A stretch of DNA of 64,000 bases from Microbacterium sp. LWS13-1.2 (GTDB taxonomy: Bacteria > Actinomycetota > Actinomycetes > Actinomycetales > Microbacteriaceae): assembly GCF_040144835.1 (NCBI RefSeq), contig NZ_CP151632.1, forward strand, positions 3,224,001 to 3,288,000, in the 5' to 3' direction. A program made the position numbers and the translations under genes. Below, one piece after another: positions 35,468 through 43,533 of this stretch. The notes below the pieces were generated by a model. That model was not told the DNA's origin. It saw nothing but the letters and a program-made list of their open reading frames with translations, and searched no databases. Numbering within the stretch: position 1 is the first letter of the stretch; every line of letters begins with the position of its first letter.

Positions 35468-36175
35468 ATGATGAACAGCAACTTCGCCGCAGCGCTGGCG
35501 CACCTCGAGCAGTCCGGCGGTCGGCCGGAGGAGTTCAGCGTCCCCTTCGTGGAGTTCCTCCCCATCACGGGCGCGGCCGTGTCGACGCTCGGGGACGTCT
35601 TCGGAAACGAGACCCTGTCGGCGACCGACGACCGTGCCGCCCGCCTCGATGAGCTGCAGTTCGATCTCGGCGAAGGCCCCTGCTGGGATGCCCTGCGCAG
35701 TGCGCGTCCTGTGGGCACGACATTCCTTCGTGTCGAGGGCCGCAAGCGGTGGCCGGCCTTCGTCGGCGCTCTCGAGGGGGAGGAGGTCAGCTCCCTGTTC
35801 GCGTTCCCGCTGCTCGTCGGCGCGCTGCGCATCGGTGCGATCGACTTGTACTCGCGGGAGCCGATGGCCCTCAATCCCGACCACGAGCATCGAGCCGCCG
35901 CGCTGGCGTACGTGATCAGCCGGCACGTGCTGCGGCTCGCGCTCGACGAGCAGGCCCGCGAGGAGAGCCTGCAGCAGCCGCTCTCGCGCCGCGTGGTGCA
36001 CCAGGCGACCGGCGTCGTCCTGGCACAGCTCGACCTGTCGCCCGACGACGCGCGCCTCGTGATCCAAGGGCAGGCGTTCGCGACCGGCAGGTCGATGGCC
36101 GACGTCGCGGAAGACGTCGTCGCAGGACGCCTGCGGTTCACGCGGCGCGACGACAGGATCGAGGTCGAGTCATGA
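35468..36175 (+). CDS. GAF-ANTAR transcription antitermination regulator (first of pair)
   Basis: 235 residues. An N-terminal GAF-like sensor (LQFDLGEGPCWDALRSARPV, the G-P-C-W pattern typical of actinobacterial GAF-ANTAR proteins) is followed from about residue 175 by an ANTAR domain (RRVVHQATGVVLAQLDLSPD). ANTAR domains bind paired hairpins in nascent RNA to suppress termination. Two ATGs (35468, 35471) fit; GAAGGA precedes them. It overlaps the second GAF-ANTAR gene by ATGA. Confidence 0.85.
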   Translation: MMNSNFAAALAHLEQSGGRPEEFSVPFVEFLPITGAAVSTLGDVFGNETLSATDDRAARLDELQFDLGEGPCWDALRSARPVGTTFLRVEGRKRWPAFVGALEGEEVSSLFAFPLLVGALRIGAIDLYSREPMALNPDHEHRAAALAYVISRHVLRLALDEQAREESLQQPLSRRVVHQATGVVLAQLDLSPDDARLVIQGQAFATGRSMADVAEDVVAGRLRFTRRDDRIEVES

Positions 36176-36915
36176 CGAAGACATCGCGCGACAGCCGGAT
36201 TCTCCAGACCTTCGCCATGCTGGCCGACACGATGGTCGACGACTACGACGTGGTCGATCTGCTTCAGCTTCTGGTCGATGCCTGCCATGACGTGCTCGGG
36301 ATCTCGGCCGCCGGCATCCTGCTGGCCGACGATGAGGGCGACCTGCAGGTGGTCGCCTCGACGAGCGAGGCGAGCCGCCTGGTGGAGCTCATGCAGCTGG
36401 GCGCCCAGGCGGGCCCCTGCATCGAGTGCTATCGCACGGGGGCGGCCGTGTCGGTCGCCTCGATCTCGTCCGTCCCGGAGAAGTGGGGTGCGTTCCGCGA
36501 CAGCGCGACCGCGCACGGCTTCGGCGCGACGGATGCCGTGCCGCTGCGCCTTCGAGACACCACCATCGGCGCGCTCAACCTGCTTCGTGAGGAGGAGGGG
36601 CCGCCCGACGACTTCGACGTGGTCGCGGCGCGCGCCTTCGCCGACGTCGCGACGATCGGGATCCTCCACGAGCGCTCGCTGCGGGAGTCGGAGCTGCTCG
36701 CACGGCAGCTGCAGCAGGCGCTGCAGTCGCGGATCGTCATCGAACAGGCCAAGGGCGTCGTGTCGTTCACGAACGGCGTGCCGATTGATGACGCCTTCCA
36801 GATCATCCGCTCCTACGCCCGCCGCAATCAGCTGCCGCTGAGCAGCGTCGCGGCCCGCCTGGTCAATCGCGAGCTCCACATCATCGACGCGACCGGCGAC
36901 GGCACACCGCGCTGA
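36172..36915 (+). CDS. GAF-ANTAR transcription antitermination regulator (second of pair)
   Basis: 247 residues with the same architecture: GAF domain (AAGILLADDEGDLQVVAST; Q-A-G-P-C-I-E-C) and C-terminal ANTAR (IVIEQAKGVVSFTNGVPIDD, ending RRNQLPLSSVAARLVN). Translational coupling to the preceding paralogue suggests a heterodimer or two sensors feeding one RNA target. The target hairpins were not located in this window. Confidence 0.87.
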   Translation: MTKTSRDSRILQTFAMLADTMVDDYDVVDLLQLLVDACHDVLGISAAGILLADDEGDLQVVASTSEASRLVELMQLGAQAGPCIECYRTGAAVSVASISSVPEKWGAFRDSATAHGFGATDAVPLRLRDTTIGALNLLREEEGPPDDFDVVAARAFADVATIGILHERSLRESELLARQLQQALQSRIVIEQAKGVVSFTNGVPIDDAFQIIRSYARRNQLPLSSVAARLVNRELHIIDATGDGTPR

Positions 36916-36989
36916 CACTCCGAAGCGCGAAGCGTATACTGACCGCGCGCCCCGGACCCCGGCGTTCTCACAGAAGGCCGGGTGTACTC

Positions 36990-37328
36990 ATGAAGCTCTT
37001 GACGAACGGGACAGGAACCTACCTGACCGGCGACCGGATCGCCGACGCGGTGGTGCGGCTCGGGATCGCACTCTCGAACGAGCAGTGTGTCGACGTCGTC
37101 GAGATCCCCTATCGCGCGCCTCACGGAGGAGTCGAGCAGGCGATGCTCACGATCGGCTGGCAGACACGCGTGAACGCCGAGACGCAGTCGACCGCGGGCG
37201 ATGAACTCGTCGATCACCGTGCCGTACAGGCCATCGTCGCTCAGGCGCATCGCCTCGTCCCTCACGGCGACACGCCCATGTCACGCGACGAGGTCGGTCA
37301 CACGCAGGGGTACGACGACATGCTGTGA
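36990..37328 (+). CDS. hypothetical protein
   Basis: 112 residues, soluble, no signal peptide. It begins MKLLTNGTGTYLTGDRIADA and contains a plausible two-strand region (VDVVEIPYRAPHGGVEQAML). I recognise no family, though the compact, fully coding composition suggests a real gene. It follows the GAF-ANTAR pair by about 75 bp and may be cotranscribed or under its own promoter. Confidence 0.6.
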   Translation: MKLLTNGTGTYLTGDRIADAVVRLGIALSNEQCVDVVEIPYRAPHGGVEQAMLTIGWQTRVNAETQSTAGDELVDHRAVQAIVAQAHRLVPHGDTPMSRDEVGHTQGYDDML

Positions 37329-37344
37329 CGCCGCCGGCGCGGGA

Positions 37345-38685
37345 TCACAGCAGCATCACGACGTCGGTGATCACCCAGGTGCCGTCCACCAGCACGAGGG
37401 TGTAGACCCAGTACTCGTCGACCGGGATGGGTGCGTCCATCACCTGGCCGTCGGCATCCGTCAGCGAGTCGTATGTCTCGTGGGACTTGATCTCGAACGT
37501 CTTCGCGGACGGCCGCTCGATGTCGGTGGGGGTCAGGGCGAAGTTGGCGACGGACTCGCTGTACGAGCGCGACGCGGGGCCGAAGGCCGCACAGCCGCTG
37601 GTGTTCAGCGCCGTGCGGAACGAAGCGGTGGTCGCCGCCAGGTACGCGTCGCAGTCGACCCCGAGCCAGGCGTCGTTGTACGCGCGTATGGTCTCGATCG
37701 CCGCTCGTTCGTTCGCGTTCGACGGCTCGTCCTCTGCCGCCGCCCCGTTCTCGCCCTCGGCGATCCTCCACGTGCCGTCCTCGTCGACGAGGTGGTACCG
37801 GTAGGGCGCACCCGCCTCGTACGGCGGATCGAGCGGCGCGCCGAACTCGTCGACCTCGAGCGTGCACACCTCGACGACGTCGACGATGATCTCGCCCACG
37901 TGCGGATCGACGTTGGTGCGGAACCGGATGTCTTCGGGATGGACGTCCATCGGGCAGTAGGCGTTCTGGTCGCTGATGTACTGCTCGAACGCGGGGCAGT
38001 CCGTCCAGGCCATGAGCTCGCGATAGCCCGCTGTCGTCGACGCCTCGAGAGCAGCGCAGTCGCCGGACGAATACGCCGCCCTCCAGTCGGCCATCGTCCG
38101 GGCGACCGCCTGCTTCTCGTCGGCGGTCAGCTGGCCTTCGGTGCGGCCGCCCGTGACGTCGTGGACGGCATCGAGCTTCCACGCGCCGTCGGCGCGGACG
38201 AGGTGATACCGATAGTCGGCCTCCAGCGACACCGGGGTGGCGACCGGCTGACCGTTCTCGTCGATGTAGCTCCGAGCCTCGGTGTGCACCCGTGCGGCGA
38301 TCGTTCCCCGGCCGGTGCCGCTGGCCGAGATCGGCGTCACCTCGAGCGAGTCCAGGACCTGGGCCCGGCCGGCGGCGGATTGGGCGAAGACCTCGCAGTC
38401 CGTCAGGCCGATGCGCTCGCGGTACGCGGTGGTCGTCGCCGTCACGAACAGGTCGCAGTCCGCTTCGGCGAAGGCCTCTTCGTACGCGGCGACGACGCTC
38501 ATGGCGTCGGCCTCGTTCCCGCCGGCGTGCGACGGCGACGGAGACGGCGCGGCGGTCGCTGTGGAGGGGAACGAGGTGATGGCGGCTGCGCCGAAGATCA
38601 CCGTCAGCACCGCCGCACCGACCGTTTCGGCTGGCCGTCGGGCGCGGCCACCGCCGCTGCCGGACGAGCCCCCAGAGCTCCCCAT
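37345..38685 (-). CDS. secreted protein of three two-cysteine NTF2-like repeats
   Basis: 446 residues. A long positively charged N-terminus leads to a signal-peptide-like segment (TVGAAVLTVIFGAAAITSF) and a Ser/Pro linker. Three repeats of about 125 residues follow. Each starts with a helix of the form A/D-x-x-A-[FYW]-x-x-x-D-C, then T-T-x-x-[YF]-R and a second Cys about 28 residues after the first, and each ends in a strand pair finishing Y-x-x-x-x-x-D-G-x-W. The two cysteines probably form a disulfide outside the cell. The repeat also occurs once in the next gene. It resembles NTF2/SnoaL-like sensor domains; the ligand is unknown. Confidence 0.65.
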   Translation of the reverse strand: MGSSGGSSGSGGGRARRPAETVGAAVLTVIFGAAAITSFPSTATAAPSPSPSHAGGNEADAMSVVAAYEEAFAEADCDLFVTATTTAYRERIGLTDCEVFAQSAAGRAQVLDSLEVTPISASGTGRGTIAARVHTEARSYIDENGQPVATPVSLEADYRYHLVRADGAWKLDAVHDVTGGRTEGQLTADEKQAVARTMADWRAAYSSGDCAALEASTTAGYRELMAWTDCPAFEQYISDQNAYCPMDVHPEDIRFRTNVDPHVGEIIVDVVEVCTLEVDEFGAPLDPPYEAGAPYRYHLVDEDGTWRIAEGENGAAAEDEPSNANERAAIETIRAYNDAWLGVDCDAYLAATTASFRTALNTSGCAAFGPASRSYSESVANFALTPTDIERPSAKTFEIKSHETYDSLTDADGQVMDAPIPVDEYWVYTLVLVDGTWVITDVVMLL

Positions 38686-38784
38686 GGCCGGAGCCTAGCC
38701 CTTCACGGCGGCGAGGGCATCAACGGATAGGGAACCGATGCCTGCGGCTGGGTCGGGCCGCCCACCGTCGCCCGGGCGCCGGAG

Positions 38785-39435
38785 CTACTGCATGTCGTCG
38801 ATGACCCAGTCGTCGCCGTCGGCGACGACGGTGTACACCCAGTCGATCGAGTCGTCGGCCGGCTCCTCGAGCGGCTCGCCGTTGTCGTCGACCAGGGCCG
38901 TATAGGTCTCGGTGGTGGTCACGACGATCGCGTCCTCCTCCTGCCGGACGTCGGTGACCTCGACCTCGTAGTCCTCGACCGCGGACCCGAACGCCTCGGC
39001 CTCGCTCTCGAAGGCCGAGCAGTCCGTGAGCCCCGACTCCGCGCGGAAGCCCTCCGTCGTCGACGCCACGTAGGCCTCGCAATCGGCGTCCTGCCACGCG
39101 TCGTCGTACAGTTCGACCGCCGCGACGGCGGCCTGCTGGTCGGCGTCGGCCGGCCAGCCGTCGCCGGACAGTCCGACCTGCCCGGCACCGGCGCTCAGGA
39201 TCCGGGAGAGGAGAACGGCCCCGAGGATCAGGATGCCGAGCACGACGACGCCGAGGATCACCCACACGATCCACAGCTTCGACTTCGCCGGCGCCGGGTC
39301 AGCCGCAGGCGCCGGGTCAGCCGCAGGCGCCGGGGGAGCATCCTCCGCGGCGACGTGCTCCGTCCACCGGGTGCCGTCCCACCACCGCATCGCACCGTGG
39401 CCGTCGTCGTACCACCCGGGGGGAGTCGTCGTCAT
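38785..39435 (-). CDS. DUF2510-TM-two-cysteine-domain protein
   Basis: 216 residues. The N-terminal DUF2510 motif (PPGWYDDGHGAMRWWDGTRW) is cytoplasmic. A Pro/Ala linker and one membrane helix (LWIVWVILGVVVLGILILGA) follow, then one external copy of the same two-cysteine NTF2-like domain found three times in the adjacent gene (ELYDDAWQDADCEAYVASTT ... D-C-S-A-F ... W-V-I-D-D). The two genes lie 99 bp apart, are co-oriented, and probably act together at the cell surface. ATG 39435 chosen because DUF2510 starts right after it. Confidence 0.75.
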   Translation of the reverse strand: MTTTPPGWYDDGHGAMRWWDGTRWTEHVAAEDAPPAPAADPAPAADPAPAKSKLWIVWVILGVVVLGILILGAVLLSRILSAGAGQVGLSGDGWPADADQQAAVAAVELYDDAWQDADCEAYVASTTEGFRAESGLTDCSAFESEAEAFGSAVEDYEVEVTDVRQEEDAIVVTTTETYTALVDDNGEPLEEPADDSIDWVYTVVADGDDWVIDDMQ

Positions 39436-39500
39436 GCGAGAACGATAGACCCGCGGCATCCGTTCCCGTCAGACCGGCATTCGCGGGCACCGCCCGCACC

Positions 39501-39830
39501 TCAGACGTCACGCCGATCTGCGCGGCCGGTCGACGCCGACCGCTCCCGGCGGTAGGCCGTCGGGCTGAGGCCGTGCAGCCCCGAGAAGCGCCGCGAGAAG
39601 TACAGCGGATCGTCCCAGCCGACGTCCCGCGCGATCTCACCGACCGCTCGATCGGTCGATGCCCGTGTCGAGCCACAGCAGCGCCGTCTCGAGGGCGTTC
39701 ATCGCGAACAGCTCCGACTCGGGGAGCGACCGCGCCGACGACCGCGCACACGCGCGAAGAGACGCCAGGATCCGTGGCCGCACCTCGCCCTGGGTGTGCA
39801 CGAGGACGACGCCTCCCGCCTGCGCCGGCC
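39501..39830 (-). pseudogene. AraC-family regulator, N-terminus and first HTH deleted
   Basis: Leftward pieces of an AraC regulator. EVRPRILASLRACARSS followed by ETALLWLDTG is the linker before the DNA-binding domain. After a break near 39655 (frame change) come AVGEIARDVGWDDPLYFSRR and SGLHGLSPTAYRRE, the second helix-turn-helix and its end. The first HTH (about 60 residues) is deleted, and the cupin sensor domain is cut off at about 39830 where a PhyH fragment begins on the other strand. Confidence 0.7.
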
Positions 39831-39834
39831 ATCC

Positions 39835-40352
39835 GTGTTCTACTTCTAGCCGCCGACCGCGCGCGGGCAGGCGCTGCACCAGGACAACATCTTCCTGCAG
39901 GCGCACCCCGAGACCTGCATCGCAGCCTGGGTCGCGATCGACGACTGCGACGGCGAGAACGGCGGGCTGAAGATGGTGTCCGGTTCGCACCGATATGAGA
40001 TCGTCTGCCCCGACGAGGCCGACCCTGAGGAGTCGTTCACAAGCACCGAGATCACGCTGCCCGAGGGCTTCGAGGCGGTGCAGACGGAGCTCGCCGCCGG
40101 CGACGTGCTCTTCTTCGACGGCAGCATGCTCCATGGCTCAGGACCGAACCGGTCGGCCGACCGCTTCCGATGGTCGCTCATCTTCCACTACGTGCCGGTC
40201 GACAGCGTGGACACTACGTGCCGGTCGACAGCGTGGAGATCTCGCGGTTCTACAACCCCCTGCTCAGCCTTGACGGCAGCGAGGTCGTGATCGCAGAGGT
40301 GACCGACGGGGGTGCATGCGGCGAAGGCTGGGCGCCGATCGCACCGTACTGA
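39835..40352 (+). pseudogene. phytanoyl-CoA dioxygenase family protein, 5' truncated, with nonsense and duplication
   Basis: Fe(II)/2-oxoglutarate oxygenase fragment: ALHQDNIFLQAHPETCIAAW holds the H-x-D metal ligands, GGLKMVSGSH the following strand, and FFDGSMLHGSGPNRS the distal His and Arg. The N-terminal third is absent at the AraC junction, TAG at 39847-39849 interrupts the frame, and a 26-bp tandem duplication at 40186-40237 shifts it again before the normal end (GWAPIAPY). Intact relatives sit divergently from an AraC gene, so both promoters were lost in one deletion. Confidence 0.72.
40186..40237. repeat. 26-bp perfect tandem duplication inside the PhyH remnant
   Basis: Two adjacent identical 26-bp copies (40186-40211 and 40212-40237, beginning CACTACGTGCCGGTCGACAG). 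Removing one copy restores the downstream frame, showing it is a recent slippage-type duplication or a sequence artefact. Confidence 0.92.
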
Positions 40353-40387
40353 TCGCCGGGCCGGCCGCATGCGGCTAACGTGAGAGC

Positions 40388-40777
40388 GTGCGAGAACTGT
40401 CGGAGGCGGGCGAGGCGTTCGTCCGCGAGAGGCACATCGCCACGCTCTCCACGATGGCGCCGTGGGGCGGCATCCATGCGGTGCCCGTGGGCTTCACCCT
40501 GCACGAGGGCGTGCTGCGCATCATCACGTCGCGCGACTCCCAGAAGATGCGCAATGTCCTGCGCGACGCCACCGCCACTGTCAGCCAGGTCGACGGCGCT
40601 CGCTGGCTCGCGTTCCCCGCCACCGCGACCGTGCACGACGACCCGGACGAGGTCGCCCTCGCCGTCGAGCTCTATGCACAGCGCTACCGCCAACCGCGCG
40701 TCAATCCGTCCCGCGTCGCGATTCATCTCATGCCCGTGCGGCTGATGGGCAGCAGCGGGCTTCTCCGCACCGTCTGA
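40388..40777 (+). CDS. PPOX-class (F420/FMN split-barrel) oxidoreductase
   Basis: 129 residues: HIATLSTMAPWGGIHAVPVG is the first strand pair of the pyridoxamine-phosphate-oxidase-like split barrel, LRIITSRDSQKMRNVLRDA the cofactor phosphate region, and ARWLAFPATATVHDD the third strand. Actinobacterial members usually bind F420. GTG 40388 is the start. Intact and separate from the damaged genes on either side. Confidence 0.85.
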   Translation: MRELSEAGEAFVRERHIATLSTMAPWGGIHAVPVGFTLHEGVLRIITSRDSQKMRNVLRDATATVSQVDGARWLAFPATATVHDDPDEVALAVELYAQRYRQPRVNPSRVAIHLMPVRLMGSSGLLRTV

Positions 40778-40955
40778 CGCCTCCGCGGGGTCCGCGAGAG
40801 GTTCTCCACAGCCCGCGAACTCGTGCTTGCGTCGGCCCGACGCGCGCTGTTCCGTGAGGCGCGCTGAGTTTTGTCGATGCTCAGGTTAACTGGCATGCGC
40901 GTCGCGACGAGGCGAGTACACGAACGCGAAGACGCGGACGGATGTCTCTGAAGTC

Positions 40956-41131
40956 GTGCCGCAGCGACCGCGTTCGCGGTGGCGGAAGCTCACCGGGAGC
41001 AGGATGCTCCTGCTGATGTGCGTTCCTGCGATCGCGTTCTTCCTGGTCTTCAAGCGCGCCGCTGTCCGGCATCTGGATCGCCTTCACGAACTTCAACTAC
41101 CGCGACGGCATCGAGATGGTGCGCATGTCCT
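40956..41131 (+). pseudogene. sugar ABC permease fragment (LplB-like N-terminus, frameshifted)
   Basis: SRWRKLTGSRMLLLMCVPAI and FFLVFK form the first membrane helix of an LplB-type permease. A two-base loss at about 41054 shifts the frame, after which PLSGIWIAFTNFNYRDGIEM and VRMSWF continue the first periplasmic loop. The gene then ends abruptly at about 41131, where a CorA fragment on the other strand begins. Five of six helices are missing. Confidence 0.6.
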
Positions 41132-41890
41132 GGTTCTGCCGTGCCGCCACGTTGTTCTCGTAACTGGAGAGGATCGCATCCAGCCCTTGCTCTGGTTGTT
41201 GATCAGGGCGGCCGTGCCGGCCGTGTCGTCGAGGATGTCATGGAGGTAGGGCAGGATGCGCTCGCTGCCGACGGTGAGCGTCTCGAGATGCCGGGTGCTC
41301 TCGTGCAGCGCGCCGGCGATGCTCGACACCGCCCGGTCCAGCGGCCGATGTCCTTGCGGATCCGGTAGATGCGGTGGTGGTCCTCGCGCTCGCTCTCGCT
41401 GAAGACCTGCTCCTCGAGCTCTTCGAGGGCGGACTCGACGGCTGCCGCAGCGCTGGCATAACCGTCGACGATCTCAGCCATGATCGTGTACGCCGCCGGC
41501 ATCGTGTCGGCCCGCGCATGCTCGGGCGCCTCTGCAAGCAGCTCCGGCAGATCGGGCGGCTCGCCGCCGTTGCCGCGCTGCACCGTGAGCAGCCAGCCTT
41601 CGCCGATGTAGCGGAACGTCTCACCCAGCACGAGCGCTTCGTCGGGCATGTGGAGCGCGTTCCAGAGCATGACGAAGAGGTGCTCGTCGAACTTCTGCAC
41701 CTTCGGCTGCTGCCGGCGTGAGACGACGTCGGCGACGGCGGTGGGATGGATGCCGAGCACGTCACGCGCGCGTCGCACGATGTCTTCTTCGGGGTCGAGC
41801 AGACGCAGCCAGATGAACTCGTCCTTGCGCCGCACGCGGCGAACGATCGGGGGGGACGTCCTCGAGGGCGGCATCCGCGAGCCACGCCCG
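41131..41890 (-). pseudogene. CorA-like Mg2+ transporter remnant (cytoplasmic domain, frameshifted, no TM domain)
   Basis: Leftward coding sequence for the CorA funnel domain: DEFIWLRLLDPEEDIVRRAR, QKFDEHLFVMLWNALHMP, LLTVQRGNGGEPPD, HRIYRIRKDIG. A frame change near 41340 leads to SSIAGALHESTRHLETLTVG and another near 41190 to LDAILSSYENNVAARQNQ. The expected two membrane helices and the G-M-N motif should follow but are absent; the sequence runs into the permease fragment instead. The N-terminus also looks truncated. An intact CorA is present at 55.1-56.1 kb. Confidence 0.68.
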
Positions 41891-42138
41891 CGGCCTGGGG
41901 GCGCGGCGATCGACCGCCTGTTCAGTCGCCGCCCTGCGCAGCAGGTCATCGACGGCTGGCTTACTGGGTGGAACGCGCGTTGCCGACGCCGTGGCGCGCC
42001 GCCTACATTCGCAGCAACCCGAGGGTCGATCCGGGGGTTCCCCGCTCCCCAGGCGGGACCTGAAGGCCGTCATCGGCCGAGTGCGGCGATCGCGCTTCGA
42101 CTCCCCGAGGACCACCTCGAATGATCGAAGGAGATCAC
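41891..42138. other. no gene recognised
   Basis: About 250 bp between the CorA remnant and the ThuA-like gene; short frames on both strands match nothing I know. It may hold decayed ends of the flanking genes and the ThuA promoter. Confidence 0.3.
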
Positions 42139-42650
42139 ATGAGATCGCTGCTACGCTCCGGCGTCGTGCTCGTCGCTGCGGCGGCGCTGGGCGCCGGCAT
42201 CGTCCTCGCCGGGACGGCGGCCGGAGCCGACAAGGGCAACGGCAACGGCCTCGGCGGCCAGCCGGCCACCGCCAGTCAGATCTACCTCGACGAGATCAAG
42301 GACTACGGCGTGTGCCGCGGAACCGATCCGGAGTGCTACCACGAGTGGGGCAACGGCTGGACGGAGGGCGAGGAGAAGCGCATCTTCGTGTGGAGCCGCA
42401 CCGCCGGTCCGCGTCACGCCCATCTCGGCACGGCGCTCGGTCCTGGGCTCAACCCACCGCTGAACGACAACAACGTCGCCCAGAAGGCGATGATCGCGTG
42501 GGCGGCCGAACGGGGGATCACGGTGGACTACACCGAGGGACCTGGCGAGCTTCAGCCGACTGGACAACTACCAGGCCGTCGTGTTCCTCGGCTCGAACCG
42601 CGACACCCTCGATGACACCGCGCAGACCACGCTGATGCAGTACACCCGCG
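42139..42650 (+). pseudogene. secreted ThuA-like domain protein, frameshifted and truncated
   Basis: A signal peptide (MRSLLRSGVVLVAAAALGAG ...) and good ribosome binding site (AAGGAG) begin a ThuA-like glutamine-amidotransferase fold: FVWSRTAGPRHAHLG and AERGITVDYTE. One extra G near 42541 shifts the frame; the next frame continues ASFSRLDNYQAVVFLGSNRD and MQYTRGGG, then stops matching at about 42650, where it is joined to an isomerase gene. ThuA-like proteins of this type usually have over 250 residues. Confidence 0.68.
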
Positions 42651-43469
42651 GTGGGGGCCCATCTCACGGCGCTGAGTCTGTCGCCGCCGGAACTGGTGGA
42701 TGCCGCGGCCGCCACCGGGTACCGCTACGTCGGCCTGCGCATGACCAAGGTCACCCCGCAGGAACCCCACTACCCGCTGGCGTACGACCCGGCGCTGATG
42801 CGCAGGACGAAGACGCATCTCGCGGCGACCGGGGTCGAGGTGCTCGACATCGAACTGGCGCGCCTCACCTCGGGCGACAGCCCCGGCGACAACCTGCGCT
42901 TCCTGGAGGCGGGTGTTGAACTCGGAGCGCTCCACGTCATCGCGCAGCTGCCCGACTCGGACTTCGCCCGCAAGACGGACCGCTTCTCGGAGTTCTGCGA
43001 GCTGGCGCTTCTCCTCGGCCTCACGATCGACCTCGAGTTCCCGTCATGGACGGAGACGCCCGACCTCCGGGAAGCGACGCGGGTCCTGCGAGCGGCGGAT
43101 CAGCCGAATGCGGGTCTACTCATCGACCTGCTGCACTTCGCCCGCTCACGGTCGAGTGTGGGGGATCTGCGAGAGCTTCCGCCCGAGTGGTTCCACTTCG
43201 CGCACGTGTGCGACGCCCCCGCCGAGATCCCGGCGACCACCGCCGGCCTGATCCACACCGCACGCTTCGAGCGGCTCTTCCCGGGCGAAGGGGGCATCGA
43301 CATGCTCGGCATCCTCGACGCCCTCCCTGCGGGTCTCCCGTTCGCGCTCGAGATTCCGCGAGCGACGCTCGTCGCGCAGGTCGGCGGGAAGGAGCACACC
43401 CGCCTCGCGATCGCCGCCGCGCGCCGCCACCTCGACGCGCACCGGCCCGCCGCCGCACCGGCCCGCTGA
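42651..43469 (+). CDS. sugar phosphate isomerase/epimerase (TIM barrel), first residues lost
   Basis: 272 residues of an AP-endonuclease-2-like TIM barrel: VDAAAATGYRYVGLRMTK, GVEVLDIELARL, AQLPDSDFAR, NAGLLIDLLHFARS, HVCDAPAEIP and LPFALEIPR give the strands and metal-ligand residues in order. Family members begin several residues earlier with a strand ahead of HLTALSLSPPELV. Here that start is replaced by the ThuA fragment, and GTG 42651 offers only G-A before the conserved region. The protein could still fold if translated, but its own ribosome binding site is gone. Confidence 0.72.
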   Translation: MGAHLTALSLSPPELVDAAAATGYRYVGLRMTKVTPQEPHYPLAYDPALMRRTKTHLAATGVEVLDIELARLTSGDSPGDNLRFLEAGVELGALHVIAQLPDSDFARKTDRFSEFCELALLLGLTIDLEFPSWTETPDLREATRVLRAADQPNAGLLIDLLHFARSRSSVGDLRELPPEWFHFAHVCDAPAEIPATTAGLIHTARFERLFPGEGGIDMLGILDALPAGLPFALEIPRATLVAQVGGKEHTRLAIAAARRHLDAHRPAAAPAR

Positions 43470-43533
43470 TACGTTGCGTAGACACGGACGGGCCGCCGCC
43501 GGCTGAGGCGCAGACCCGAGGACAGGGGATGCC

